Notes: generated from the sequence alone by a model not told the origin. 64,000 bases of DNA from Pseudonocardia kunmingensis (GCF_006716445.1 NZ_VFPA01000003.1:620001-684000); one strand, 5' to 3'; counted from the stretch's first letter, positions 1 through 8,988 are shown. A program made the numbers and translations.

Positions 1-123
1 TGTGCGAAGTGCCCGTCAGTCGTCGCGGCGCCAGGGCCCGCTCTCTCTCCGACCTCGCGAGCGGGCTGCAGGGAACGCCTGCGCACCGTGCTCGGTGACG
101 TGATCGCGGCGACGCGCACCGGA

Positions 124-1365
124 TCAGGGGCAGGGCGCGGTGATGTCCCCGGGTGAGGTGCCGTCCACCGGCTCGGCCGCGGTGACGCTGTTGCCGCAGA
201 ACGCCCCCTGCGGGGCGTCCGTGCCGATGCGCACCGGCTCGGCCGCGGATCCCGACAGCGTGTTGTTCTCGAGGGAGTTCCCGCCGTTGTCGTAGTCGTC
301 CTCGTCGTCGCTCTGGATCTTCACGTTCCAGCCGGCGCTGTCGGCGATCACGTTGCCGCGCACGACGTTGTCGTGGCCGCGCAGCTCGACGTTGCTGCCG
401 TTGAACTCGCGCGGCTCCGTGTTGGCCGAGCATTCGTTGTCCTCGAACACGTTGCCGTGCGCGTTCTCCTTGACGTCGAGGCATTCCGAGCCGAACGTCC
501 GGATGACGTTCCCGGTCACGACGTTGTTCGAGCTCGTGTCGTTGTCGTGCATGGGCTGGCTGTCCGAGTTCGGGCTCGTGCCGATGTAGACGCCCTCGCC
601 GTTGTGGTACGGGAACCGGTCGTCGTCGTCCTCGCCGTCGCCGTCGCCCCTGCCCAGAAGGCCGCAGTACTGGATCACCGAGTCGGCGATCGCGTTGCCG
701 TTCGCGTTGTTGCGCAGGCGCACGCACTCGGTGCCGGCCTCGGTGAGGAACATGTTGCGGATCGTGGTGCCGGTGACGTCGCGGGTCGTGTCCGCCGAGC
801 CGATGTAGATCAGCTTGCTGTCCTCGACCTGCGTCTGGACGCCGGCCTTGAAGGCGTCGATCGAGGCGAGGTCGGTGGGCAGCTGCGCGCCGTCGAGCCG
901 CTCCTGCCCGTCGATGGTGAAGCCTTCGAGCGTGTAGTGGTTGTGGTCGATGTTGACGATGCGTCCTGTGCCGTAGAGCACGGCCTGGCGGCGCCCGGCG
1001 GGGTCCGTGCCGTTCTCCGGGCCCCTGATGGTGATCGGCGCTTCCGGCGTGCCGTCCCGCATGGTCGTCAACGTCTCGCGGTACTCGCCCGGCGCGAGGT
1101 TGACGACGGTGCCGGCCTCCGCCTCGTCGAGCGCGGCCTGGATGGTCCGCAGCGGGGCGGCCTGCGACCCGTCCCCGGTGTTGTCGTCGCCGGCGGGGCT
1201 GACGTACAGCTGCTGGAGCTCGACGCCCGACCCGGGCGGCAGGATCGGGGTCGACGGTTCGCTGCGCAGCGAGAGACCGAGGAAGACGGCGAGGCCGACG
1301 ATCGCGGCGACCACGACCGCGACCACGGCGATCACGACAGGTCGGCTCGCGGTGATCTGGGGCAC
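124..1365 (-). CDS. membrane-anchored right-handed beta-helix protein
   Basis: The 413-residue product starts with a short basic stretch and one hydrophobic segment (about residues 8-33), then a Pro/Ser linker, so it is probably an exported or membrane-anchored protein. From about residue 53 (YVSPAGDDNTGDGS) it shows the DUF1565-like opening of many secreted pectate-lyase-fold proteins. Repeated short turns of the form NxVxGNVI, with Asn ladders (NNVVTGNVI, DNVVRGNVI, GNSLENNTL), indicate a parallel beta-helix of about eight coils. Acidic loops (GDGDGEDDDD near residue 240, DDEDDYDN near 355) could bind calcium. Family knowledge suggests polysaccharide binding or lyase activity, but no catalytic residues can be assigned. 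The start is GTG at 1365. The gene stands alone. Confidence 0.8.
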   Translation of the reverse strand: MPQITASRPVVIAVVAVVVAAIVGLAVFLGLSLRSEPSTPILPPGSGVELQQLYVSPAGDDNTGDGSQAAPLRTIQAALDEAEAGTVVNLAPGEYRETLTTMRDGTPEAPITIRGPENGTDPAGRRQAVLYGTGRIVNIDHNHYTLEGFTIDGQERLDGAQLPTDLASIDAFKAGVQTQVEDSKLIYIGSADTTRDVTGTTIRNMFLTEAGTECVRLRNNANGNAIADSVIQYCGLLGRGDGDGEDDDDRFPYHNGEGVYIGTSPNSDSQPMHDNDTSSNNVVTGNVIRTFGSECLDVKENAHGNVFEDNECSANTEPREFNGSNVELRGHDNVVRGNVIADSAGWNVKIQSDDEDDYDNGGNSLENNTLSGSAAEPVRIGTDAPQGAFCGNSVTAAEPVDGTSPGDITAPCP

Positions 1366-1438
1366 GGGGGGAGTTTCCCGGCGAGCCGTTGATGCCCCTG
1401 TGAAGCGACGCCCCGGGTGAAGGGCCCGGAGGCGCGGG

Positions 1439-2599
1439 TCAGGCGGGAACGCCGGCGAGCAGGGCGTGCACGACGCCGTCGGCGAGCAGGCGGCCCCGCC
1501 GGGTGAGCACGGCCCGGCCGGCGGTCAGCGCCGCGGGATCGAGCAGCCCGTCCGCGGCGGCGCGGGCGGCGGCCGCGGAACCCGCGGCGTCGAGCAGCTC
1601 CAGCGGGAGTCCGTCGGCCAGCCGCAGCCGCAGCATCACCCGCTCGGTGTGCCGCTCGTCCTCGGTGAGCAGCTCGCGGTCCGCCTCCGGGGCCTCCCCC
1701 GCGGCCAGCAGTGCCGCGTACCGCGCCGGGTGCTTCACGTTCCACCAGCGCGCGCCGGCGAGGTGCGAGTGCGCGCCGGGCCCGAGGCCCCACCAGTCGC
1801 CGTCGAGCCAGTAGCCGAGGTTGTGCCGGCAGGCGGCGTCGTCGGTCCGCGCCCAGTTCGAGACCTCGTACCAGCGGAAACCCGCGGCCGTGAGGCGCTG
1901 GTCGAGCAGCTCGTAGCGGGCGGCGGCGACGTCGTCGTCGGGCGCGGGGAGCTCGCCGCGCTTCACCCGCCGCGCCAGCGCGGTGCCGTCCTCCACGATC
2001 AGCGAGTACGCCGAGACGTGGTCGACACCGGCGTCGAGCACCGCGTCGAGCGAGGCGCGCAGGTCGTCGTCGGTCTCGCCGGGCGTGGCGTAGATCAGGT
2101 CCAGGTTGACGTGCGCGAGCCCCGCGGCCCGCGCCTCGCGCGCGGCGGCCACCGCACGGCCGGGGGTGTGGCGGCGCTCCAGCACCCGCAGCACGTGCGG
2201 CGCGGCCGACTGCATGCCCAGCGACACGCGCGTGAACCCGGCCTCGGCCAGGCCGGCGAAGAACTCCGGCGAGGTCGACTCGGGGTTCGACTCGGTGGTG
2301 ACCTCCGCGCCCGGCGCGAGCCCGAAGGCCTGCCGGACCGCGTCCAGCACCTCGCCGAGGCGGGCGGCGCCCAGCAGCGACGGGGTGCCGCCGCCGACGA
2401 ACACGGTGTCGACCGGCCGCGGCCCGACCGCGTCGACCGCGAGGTCCAGCTCCCGGCGGACGGCGTCGAGCCACCCGTCCGGGGAGGCGCCGGAGCCGTC
2501 CAGCTCGGAGGCCGTGTAGGTGTTGAAGTCGCAGTAGCCGCAGCGCGCCGCGCAGAACGGCACGTGGACGTAGATCCCGAACGGCGGCGCGGCAGGCAT
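1439..2599 (-). CDS. hemW: radical SAM family heme chaperone HemW
   Basis: The 386-residue product opens with IYVHVPFCAARCGYCDFNTY; the CX3CX2C triad followed by Phe is the 4Fe-4S radical-SAM site of the HemN/HemW family. GGGTPSLL and TTESNPES, the SAM-binding elements, follow at about residues 70 and 105. The length (about 380-400) and the lack of the N-terminal extension of true HemN fit HemW, which delivers heme to respiratory enzymes; older annotations call it oxygen-independent coproporphyrinogen III oxidase. The start ATG at 2599 places the Cys motif at residue 17 as usual. In mycobacteria hemW lies in the same neighbourhood as the sulfite reductase genes, as here. Confidence 0.93.
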   Translation of the reverse strand: MPAAPPFGIYVHVPFCAARCGYCDFNTYTASELDGSGASPDGWLDAVRRELDLAVDAVGPRPVDTVFVGGGTPSLLGAARLGEVLDAVRQAFGLAPGAEVTTESNPESTSPEFFAGLAEAGFTRVSLGMQSAAPHVLRVLERRHTPGRAVAAAREARAAGLAHVNLDLIYATPGETDDDLRASLDAVLDAGVDHVSAYSLIVEDGTALARRVKRGELPAPDDDVAAARYELLDQRLTAAGFRWYEVSNWARTDDAACRHNLGYWLDGDWWGLGPGAHSHLAGARWWNVKHPARYAALLAAGEAPEADRELLTEDERHTERVMLRLRLADGLPLELLDAAGSAAAARAAADGLLDPAALTAGRAVLTRRGRLLADGVVHALLAGVPA

Positions 2600-2669
2600 G
2601 ACGTCCCAGTCTGCCAGTTCCGTGCGACCGGCCGGCCCGCGCGTCGACCGGAGATCGCCCGCCCCGGCG

Positions 2670-3848
2670 CTAACCGATCCGCTCCCCTCCGACGAAGACC
2701 GCCTGCGGGCGGTGCATCACGGCGAGGTCGGCGAGCGGGTCTCCCTGCACCGCCACCAGGTCGGCGTCGAAGCCGGGCGCCACGCGCCCCTTGCGATCAC
2801 CCAGACCGCACACCTCCGCTGCGGTGGCCGTGCACGTGCGCAGCACGTCCGCGGCCGGAACGCCGAGCGAGGCGAGGTGCGTCATCCCGTACGGCATCGT
2901 GGCGTGCGGCTTCACGGGTGCGATGCCGGCGTCGGTGCCGACGACGAGCAGCGCACCGAGCTGCCACAGCCGCGTGAACAACGCCGTGATGGCGGGGAGC
3001 CTGCGGAGGATCTCTGGCGGCGGCGGAACGTCCGACGGTGCGATACCGCCGGTGAACCCGATCGCCACACGCCGATCGACGAGCGCGGTCACGAGGTCCG
3101 GTGGCGCGTGCACGCCGTCGACGGTGTGGAAGCCGCAATGCTCGATCCCGTCGACCCCGGCGGCCAGCGAGTTGCGGATGCCCTCCAGAGCGTGCGCGTG
3201 CGCGGTGACCGGCAGCCCGCACCGGTGCGCCTCGTCGACGATCACGCGCAGCTCCTCGACCGTGAACTGCGGCTCGTGCGCCAGTGAACCTGGCGTCAGC
3301 TGCCCCCCTCCGGCCATCACCTTGATCACATCCACGCCCCGTTCGACGTGCTCCCGCACGGCCGCCCGCACTCCACCGACGCCCTCGGCCTCCCCACCCA
3401 GGAAGTGGCAGTGCCCGCCGGGGGTGGTGATGGGTGGGCCGGCCGCAACGATCGTCGGCAGCGGCCCGCCGGGCACCGCGTCGTCGCGCAGCCGCAGCGA
3501 CAGGTAGCCGCGATCGCCGAGATCGCGCACCGTGGTGACGCCGGCCCGCACCTGGGCCCGCGCCGCGTCGACCATGGCGGCGAGCACTCCTTCGTCATCC
3601 CGGCCGGCCAGCGCGCCGACCGGGTCCGGGCCGGCGTCGAACGCGAGGTGCACATGCGTGTCCACCAGCCCGGGCAACAGTGTTGCCCCGGGCAGCTCGA
3701 CCAGCTCGGCGTCCGGTGGAACCGGCGCCCGCGGGCCGATCGCGACATCGGCCACCCGGCCGTCCCGCACCAGCACGAGCGGATCATGGATCAGGCGCCG
3801 GCCGGAGCCATCGAACAACGCGGCCGCCCGGAGCGCGATCGGTCTCAT
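2670..3848 (-). CDS. amidohydrolase family protein (imidazolonepropionase/prolidase-like)
   Basis: The 392-residue product has the metal-dependent amidohydrolase layout: an N-terminal beta domain ending in DTHVHLAFD (the HxH pair), a Lys in IKVMAGGG, His in TAHAHALEG and GIEHCGF, and the catalytic Asp in VGTDAGIAP. The C-terminal GFDADLVAVQGDPL is typical of the imidazolonepropionase-like and Xaa-Pro dipeptidase-like branch. Substrate cannot be told from sequence. The start is set at ATG 3848, because GGGAGG lies 6 bases upstream; a longer frame to 3890 has no such site. Confidence 0.85.
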   Translation of the reverse strand: MRPIALRAAALFDGSGRRLIHDPLVLVRDGRVADVAIGPRAPVPPDAELVELPGATLLPGLVDTHVHLAFDAGPDPVGALAGRDDEGVLAAMVDAARAQVRAGVTTVRDLGDRGYLSLRLRDDAVPGGPLPTIVAAGPPITTPGGHCHFLGGEAEGVGGVRAAVREHVERGVDVIKVMAGGGQLTPGSLAHEPQFTVEELRVIVDEAHRCGLPVTAHAHALEGIRNSLAAGVDGIEHCGFHTVDGVHAPPDLVTALVDRRVAIGFTGGIAPSDVPPPPEILRRLPAITALFTRLWQLGALLVVGTDAGIAPVKPHATMPYGMTHLASLGVPAADVLRTCTATAAEVCGLGDRKGRVAPGFDADLVAVQGDPLADLAVMHRPQAVFVGGERIG

Positions 3849-4039
3849 GACGCCTCCCACCTGATCTAGGCACTCCTCGGACCTGCGCAATCAGTGAACT
3901 CCTGGCGCCGGGCCACGGGAAGACCCGACGCGGAGCCGCCGGTGCCGTCCACCCGCCGGTTCTTCCGACCCGTGTGAACCCGCTCCCAGCATGCGGACGC
4001 CCATGGATCGTGGACCGGACACGTGGCACCCTGAACGAC

Positions 4040-4123
4040 GTGCATGCGCTCACCCTGCGACTCGTGGCCCGCCGCCACGTGGATCTGCGCCGGGTGTGCA
4101 GCGCGCTCTGTCGGTCCCGCTGA
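4040..4123 (+). CDS. cysteine-rich leader peptide (attenuator) of the sulfate assimilation operon
   Basis: A 27-codon ORF starts with GTG at 4040 and ends with TGA at 4121. Its C-terminal part reads HVDLRRVCSALCRSR, with Cys codons at positions 20 and 24. This matches the known actinobacterial class of short Cys-containing leader ORFs in front of sulfur genes (Ms5788A-type in mycobacteria), where ribosome stalling at Cys codons when charged Cys-tRNA is scarce switches on the downstream operon. A possible -10 box CACCCT (4027-4032) stands 7 bases before the GTG, so the ORF may be leaderless. It ends 90 bases before the sulfite reductase start. Identity rests on motif and position; attenuation is inferred. 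Confidence 0.75.
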   Translation: MHALTLRLVARRHVDLRRVCSALCRSR

Positions 4124-4213
4124 TCTCGCGCCCCGACCCCCACCACCTCAGCACGTCCAGCCCTGCCGCCACTCCTGCGCGGCGCGGCCGTGCTGCGATC
4201 CGGAGGCACCGCC

Positions 4214-5875
4214 TTGCCCCCCACCCCTGTCAAGCGCAAGCGTGGCGAAGGCCAGTGGAAGCTGGGCCACCGCGAACCCCTGAACCCGAACGAGCGCACC
4301 AAGCGCGACGACGACGGCCTCAACGTCCGCGCGCGGATCGAGAACATCTACGCCAAGCGGGGGTTCGACTCGATCGACCCCGCCGACCTGCGCGGCCGGA
4401 TGCGCTGGTGGGGCCTCTACACGCAGCGCAAGCCGGGCATCGACGGCGGCCGCACCGCTGCGCTCGAGCCCGAGGAGCTCGACGACCGCTACTTCATGCT
4501 GCGCGTGCGCATCGACGGCGGGGCCCTGTCCACCGACCAGCTGCGGGTCGTCGGGGAGATCAGCCAGGACCACGCCCGCGACACCGCGGACATCACCGAC
4601 CGGCAGAACATCCAGTACCACTGGATCGAGATCGAGGACGTGCCGGCGATCTGGCAGAAGCTCGAGGCCGTCGGGCTGCTCACCACCGAGGCGTGCGGTG
4701 ACACCCCCCGGGTGGTCCTCGGCTCCCCGGTGGCCGGCATCTCGGCGGACGAGCCGATCGACGGCACCCCGGCGATCCGGGAGATCCTCGACCGCTACAT
4801 CGGCAGCCCGGAGTTCTCCAACCTGCCCCGCAAGTTCAAGACCGCGATCTCGGGCCAGCAGGACATCGCCCACGAGGTGAACGACGTCTCGTTCGTCGGC
4901 GTCGTGCACCCCGAGCACGGCCCCGGGTTCGACCTGTGGGTCGGCGGCGGCCTGTCCACCAACCCGAAGATCGCGCAACGGCTCGGCACCTGGGTGGCGC
5001 TCGAGGACGTCCCCGACGTGTGGGCCGGCGTGATCTCGATCTTCCGGGACTACGGCTACCGCAGGCTGCGCCACCGCGCCCGCATCAAGTTCCTGGTGGC
5101 CGACTGGGGCGTGGAGAAGTTCCGCCAGGTGCTCGAGGACGAGTACCTCGGGCGCAAGCTGGCCGACGGGCCCGCGCCGGAGATCCCCGCGCAGACCATC
5201 GACCACATCGGCGTGCACAAGCAGAAGGACGGCCGCAACTACGTCGGCGCCGCATCCGCCTCCGGGCGGGTCTCGGGCTCCACGCTGATCGGGCTGGCGA
5301 AGGCCGCCGAGGCCGCCGGGTCGCGGCGCGTGCGCCTCACGCCGTACCAGAAGGTCGTCGTGCTCGACGTCCCCGACGGATCCGTGGCCTCGCTGTCCGC
5401 CGAGCTCGGGGCGCTGGGCCTGCAGGTCGAGCCGTCCCCGTGGCGGCGCTCGACGATGGCGTGCACCGGCATCGAGTTCTGCAAGCTCGCGATCGTCGAG
5501 ACGAAGGAGCGGGCGATCCGGCTGGTGGAGGACCTGGAGAAGCGCCTCGCCGACGTGCACCCGGACGTGCCGATCTCGATCCACCTCAACGGCTGCCCCA
5601 ACGCCTGCGCCCGCACGCAGGTGGCCGACATCGGGCTCAAGGGCATGATCGTCCCGGACGCCGAGGGCAACCAGGTCGAGGGCTTCCAGGTGCACCTGGG
5701 CGGTGGGCTCGGCCTCGACGCCGGGTTCGGCCGCAAGCTGCGCGGGCTCAAGGTCACCAGCGCCGAGCTGGGCGAGTACGTCGAGCGCCTCGTGCGCCGC
5801 TTCGTCGAGCAGCGCGACGGCGACGAGCGGTTCGCCCAGTGGGTGCTGCGCGCCGAGGAGGCGGACCTCAAATGA
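4214..5875 (+). CDS. sirA: ferredoxin-dependent nitrite/sulfite reductase
   Basis: The 553-residue product carries both halves of the siroheme/4Fe-4S site: ACTGIEFCKL (about residue 415) and LNGCPNACART (about residue 458), the four Cys that hold the cluster. It contains two nitrite/sulfite reductase ferredoxin-like half domains (IDGGALSTDQLRVVGE and its C-terminal counterpart near RRVRLTPYQKVVV). Its place at the head of a sulfate operon supports sulfite to sulfide (SirA/NirA) rather than nitrite reduction. TTG at 4214 is chosen as start since GGAGG (4202-4206) lies 7 bases upstream; an upstream in-frame GTG at 4190 has no such site. The stop overlaps the next start (ATGA). Confidence 0.93.
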   Translation: MPPTPVKRKRGEGQWKLGHREPLNPNERTKRDDDGLNVRARIENIYAKRGFDSIDPADLRGRMRWWGLYTQRKPGIDGGRTAALEPEELDDRYFMLRVRIDGGALSTDQLRVVGEISQDHARDTADITDRQNIQYHWIEIEDVPAIWQKLEAVGLLTTEACGDTPRVVLGSPVAGISADEPIDGTPAIREILDRYIGSPEFSNLPRKFKTAISGQQDIAHEVNDVSFVGVVHPEHGPGFDLWVGGGLSTNPKIAQRLGTWVALEDVPDVWAGVISIFRDYGYRRLRHRARIKFLVADWGVEKFRQVLEDEYLGRKLADGPAPEIPAQTIDHIGVHKQKDGRNYVGAASASGRVSGSTLIGLAKAAEAAGSRRVRLTPYQKVVVLDVPDGSVASLSAELGALGLQVEPSPWRRSTMACTGIEFCKLAIVETKERAIRLVEDLEKRLADVHPDVPISIHLNGCPNACARTQVADIGLKGMIVPDAEGNQVEGFQVHLGGGLGLDAGFGRKLRGLKVTSAELGEYVERLVRRFVEQRDGDERFAQWVLRAEEADLK

Positions 5876-6027
5876 GCGAGCGAGCGGTCCCGTTCTACTG
5901 CCCGTACTGCGGCGAGGAGGACCTGCGACCCGCCGAGGCGTCCCACGGCGCCTGGTACTGCGCGGCCTGCCTGCGCACCTTCTCCCTGAAGATGATCGGC
6001 ATCGGAGTCCCGGAGGTCTCTTCATGA
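5872..6027 (+). CDS. small zinc-ribbon protein of the sulfate operon
   Basis: This 51-residue ORF overlaps the sirA stop (ATG 5872) and its own stop overlaps the cysH start (ATGA), so it is translationally coupled on both sides. It has two CxxC knuckles, YCPYCGEE and YCAACLRTF, 17 residues apart, typical of a rubredoxin-like or zinc-ribbon fold. A similar tiny gene sits between sirA and cysH in Streptomyces, as I recall, so it is probably a conserved member of the pathway. The function is unknown; an electron-transfer or metal-handling helper for SirA or CysH would be consistent, but this is inference. Confidence 0.85.
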   Translation: MSERAVPFYCPYCGEEDLRPAEASHGAWYCAACLRTFSLKMIGIGVPEVSS

Positions 6028-6728
6028 GCGTGGCCACAGAAACCGATCTGCGTGCGCTCGCCGAGCGCGGCGCCAGCGAGCTCGGCCCGGACGCGACGGC
6101 GCAGGAGGTGCTCGCCTGGGCCGCCGCGACGTTCGACAACCGCATGATCGTGGCGTCGAACATGCAGGACGCGGTGCTCGTGGAGCTCGCGGCGAAGGCC
6201 CGGCCGGGCGTCGACGTGCTGTTCCTCGACACCGGCTACCACTTCGCCGAGACGATCGGCACCCGCGACGCCGTCGAGACCGTCTACGACGTGCGGATCG
6301 TCAACGCGACGCCGGAGCACACTCCTGCCGAGCAGGACTCGCTGCTCGGCAAGGACCTCTTCGCCCGCGAGCCGAACCGGTGCTGCGCGCTGCGCAAGGT
6401 CGCGCCGCTGCAGAACACCCTCGCCGGCTACGACGCCTGGGTCACCGGGGTGCGCCGCGTGGAGGCCCCGACCAGGGCGGGCACGCCACTGGTCACCTTC
6501 GACGAGAAGTTCGGGCTGGTGAAGATCAACCCGATCGCGGCATGGAGCGACGAGGAGATGGATGCCTACATCGACGAGCACGGAGTCCTGGTGAACCCGC
6601 TGGTCGCCGAGGGCTACCCGTCGATCGGCTGCGCGCCGTGCACGGCCAAGCCGGCACCGGGCGCCGACAAGCGCTCCGGACGCTGGGCGGGCACCGGCAA
6701 GATCGAGTGCGGGCTGCACGTCTCATGA
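6024..6728 (+). CDS. cysH: adenylyl-sulfate (APS) reductase, 4Fe-4S type
   Basis: The 234-residue product belongs to the PAPS/APS reductase family: LFLDTGYHF near residue 75, and the C-terminal catalytic ECGLHVS. The paired Cys motifs NRCCALRK (about residue 116) and IGCAPCTAK (about residue 199) bind a 4Fe-4S cluster and mark reductases that use APS directly rather than PAPS. It makes sulfite from APS. The start ATG 6024 overlaps the preceding stop and its stop overlaps cysD. No APS kinase gene is present in the operon, which agrees with APS use. Confidence 0.95.
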   Translation: MSVATETDLRALAERGASELGPDATAQEVLAWAAATFDNRMIVASNMQDAVLVELAAKARPGVDVLFLDTGYHFAETIGTRDAVETVYDVRIVNATPEHTPAEQDSLLGKDLFAREPNRCCALRKVAPLQNTLAGYDAWVTGVRRVEAPTRAGTPLVTFDEKFGLVKINPIAAWSDEEMDAYIDEHGVLVNPLVAEGYPSIGCAPCTAKPAPGADKRSGRWAGTGKIECGLHVS

Positions 6729-7654
6729 CCGCCACCCTGCCGACGCCGCTCCCGGTCGCTCCCGCGCTCGATGCCCTCGACGCCCTGGAGAGCGAGTCCA
6801 TCCACATCTTCCGCGAGGTCGCCGGTGAGTTCGACCGCCCGGTGATCCTCTTCTCCGGCGGCAAGGACTCCACGCTGCTGGTGCACCTGGCCGTCAAGGC
6901 GTTCGCGCCCGCACCGGTGCCGTTCGCCCTGCTGCACGTCGACACCGGGCACAACTACCCGGAGGTCATCGACTTCCGGGACCGGCTCGTCGAGCGCCTC
7001 GGCCTGCGGCTGGAGGTCGCGCACGTCCAGGACTGGATCGACGACGGCCGCCTCGCCGAGCGCCCGGACGGCACCCGCAACCCGCTGCAGACGGTGCCGC
7101 TGCTCGACTCCATCGTCGAGCACCGGTTCGACGCCGTGTTCGGCGGCGGGCGCCGCGACGAGGAGCGCGCGCGGGCCAAGGAACGCATCATGAGCCTGCG
7201 CGACGCTTTCGGCCGCTGGGACCCGCGCAAGCAGCGGCCCGAGCTGTGGAACCTCTACAACGGCCGGCACGCCCCCGGCGAGCACGTGCGGGTGTTCCCG
7301 ATCTCGAACTGGACCGAGCTCGACGTCTGGCGCTACATCCAGCGGGAGGGCATCGACCTGCCGGAGATCTACTTCGCGCACGAGCGCGAGGTGTTCCGCC
7401 GCGACGGCATGTGGCTGGCCGAGGGGCCGTGGGGCGGCCCGCGCGGGGGCGAGACGCTCGAGAAGCGCTCCGTGCGCTACCGCACCGTGGGCGACGGCTC
7501 GTGCACCGGCGCCGTCGAGTCCACCGCCACCACGCTCGACGAGGTCATCGCCGAGGTCACGGCCTCCCGGCTCACCGAGCGCGGGGCCACCCGCGCCGAC
7601 GACCGGCTCTCGGAGGCCGCCATGGAGGACCGCAAGCGCGAGGGGTACTTCTGA
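6725..7654 (+). CDS. cysD: sulfate adenylyltransferase subunit 2
   Basis: The 309-residue product has the N-type ATP pyrophosphatase PP-loop LFSGGKDSTLLVHL (about residue 40) and the CysD-specific FGGGRRDEERARAKER and ISNWTELDVWRYI segments. CysD with the GTPase CysN forms APS from sulfate and ATP. Length is normal (about 300). Start ATG 6725 overlaps the cysH stop and the stop overlaps the cysN start by one base, so the genes are coupled. Confidence 0.96.
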   Translation: MTATLPTPLPVAPALDALDALESESIHIFREVAGEFDRPVILFSGGKDSTLLVHLAVKAFAPAPVPFALLHVDTGHNYPEVIDFRDRLVERLGLRLEVAHVQDWIDDGRLAERPDGTRNPLQTVPLLDSIVEHRFDAVFGGGRRDEERARAKERIMSLRDAFGRWDPRKQRPELWNLYNGRHAPGEHVRVFPISNWTELDVWRYIQREGIDLPEIYFAHEREVFRRDGMWLAEGPWGGPRGGETLEKRSVRYRTVGDGSCTGAVESTATTLDEVIAEVTASRLTERGATRADDRLSEAAMEDRKREGYF

Positions 7655-8985
7655 TGGCAGCCGCGAACGAGCTCGCGAGTTCGTCGATCAACAGAGACCT
7701 CCTGCGGTTCGCCACGGCGGGCAGCGTCGACGACGGCAAGTCGACGCTGGTCGGGCGACTGCTCTACGACACCAAGTCGGTGCTCGCCGACCAGATCGAG
7801 GCCGTGCAGCGCGCCTCGGTCGACAAGGGCCTGTCCACGCCCGACCTGTCGCTGCTGGTCGACGGCCTGCGCGCCGAGCGCGAGCAGGGCATCACCATCG
7901 ACGTCGCCTACCGCTACTTCGGCACGCCGAAGCGCGAGTTCGTGCTCGCCGACACCCCCGGCCACGTGCAGTACACCCGCAACACGGTCACCGGCGCGTC
8001 CACGGCGGAGCTGGCCGTGCTGCTCGTCGACGCGCGCAACGGCGTGGTCGAGCAGACCCGGCGGCACGCGGCGGTGCTCGCGCTGCTGCGCGTCCCGCGG
8101 CTGGTGCTGGCCATCAACAAGATCGACCTGGTCGACTACGACGAGGGCGTGCTGAACGCGATCGCCAAGGACTTCGGCGGGCTGGCCCGTTCACTCGGCT
8201 TCGCCGACGACGCCGTCGTCACGATCCCGGTCTCGGCGCTGGTCGGGGACAACGTGGTGGAGCGCTCCACCCGAACGCCCTGGTACGACGGGCCGACCCT
8301 GCTGGGGCACCTGGAGTCGGTGCCGGTCACGGGGCCCGAGGTGGGTGCGCCGTTCCGGATGGCCGTGCAGTACGTCATCCGGCCCCGGACCGGTGTCGAT
8401 GCGCGCGGGTCGGACCTGCACGACTACCGCGGTTACGCGGGCCAGGTCGCCGCCGGCACGGTCGTGCCCGGCGACGAGGTCGTGGTGCTGCCCGGCGGCG
8501 CGCGGACGCGGGTGGCGGCGGTGGAGACGGCCGACGGCCCGCTGGAGTCGGCCACGGCGGGCCGCAGCATCACGGTGCTGCTCGACGACGACATCGACAT
8601 CTCCCGCGGCGACGTGCTCGCCTCGGCCGCCGCCCCGCCGCGGGTCACCGACGAGCTGGACGCCACGCTGTGCTGGCTCGCCGAGAAGCCGCTGCGTCCG
8701 GGCGCCCGGCTGCTGCTCAAGCACGGCACCCGCACCACGCCGGTGATCGTCGGCGCTCTCGGCGAGCGGCTGTCGTTCGACTCCGACGTGCCGGCCTGGG
8801 CCGACGCGCCCGCGCAGCTGGAGATCAACGACATCGCCCACGCCTCGCTGCGCACGGCCGACCCGCTCCCGCTCGACGAGTACGCCGACATCCGCGCCAC
8901 CGGCAGCTTCCTGCTGATCGACCCGCCGACCGGCAACACGCTCGCCGCCGGGCTGGTCGGCACGCCGATCACGGTGGCCCCGTAG
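7654..8985 (+). CDS. cysN: sulfate adenylyltransferase subunit 1 (GTPase)
   Basis: The 443-residue product shows translation-factor GTPase motifs: GSVDDGKSTLVGRLL (G1), DTPGHVQYTRN (G3) and INKIDLVDYDEG (G4), followed by two beta-barrel domains. The length equals stand-alone CysN; there is no C-terminal APS kinase (CysC) domain. GTP hydrolysis drives APS formation by CysD. ATG 7654 overlaps the cysD stop by one base. Confidence 0.95.
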   Translation: MAAANELASSSINRDLLRFATAGSVDDGKSTLVGRLLYDTKSVLADQIEAVQRASVDKGLSTPDLSLLVDGLRAEREQGITIDVAYRYFGTPKREFVLADTPGHVQYTRNTVTGASTAELAVLLVDARNGVVEQTRRHAAVLALLRVPRLVLAINKIDLVDYDEGVLNAIAKDFGGLARSLGFADDAVVTIPVSALVGDNVVERSTRTPWYDGPTLLGHLESVPVTGPEVGAPFRMAVQYVIRPRTGVDARGSDLHDYRGYAGQVAAGTVVPGDEVVVLPGGARTRVAAVETADGPLESATAGRSITVLLDDDIDISRGDVLASAAAPPRVTDELDATLCWLAEKPLRPGARLLLKHGTRTTPVIVGALGERLSFDSDVPAWADAPAQLEINDIAHASLRTADPLPLDEYADIRATGSFLLIDPPTGNTLAAGLVGTPITVAP

Positions 8986-8988
8986 CGC

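Noticed and set aside
36..66. GCCCGCTC/GAGCGGGC hairpin at the left end
   Set aside because: Only eight base pairs around a 15-base loop in very GC-rich DNA, so chance is likely; it may be a terminator of a gene outside the window.
1332..2474. Long open frames rich in Arg, Ala and Gly on the strand opposite to or out of frame with hemW, and the many like them across the window
   Set aside because: They are by-products of high GC content: composition is Arg/Ala/Pro-rich, no family motif is seen, and each lies over a gene with clear motifs.
4148..6232. 694-codon frame opposite sirA and cysH
   Set aside because: It mirrors two well-supported genes and has no recognisable domain; the frame is open only because of codon bias.
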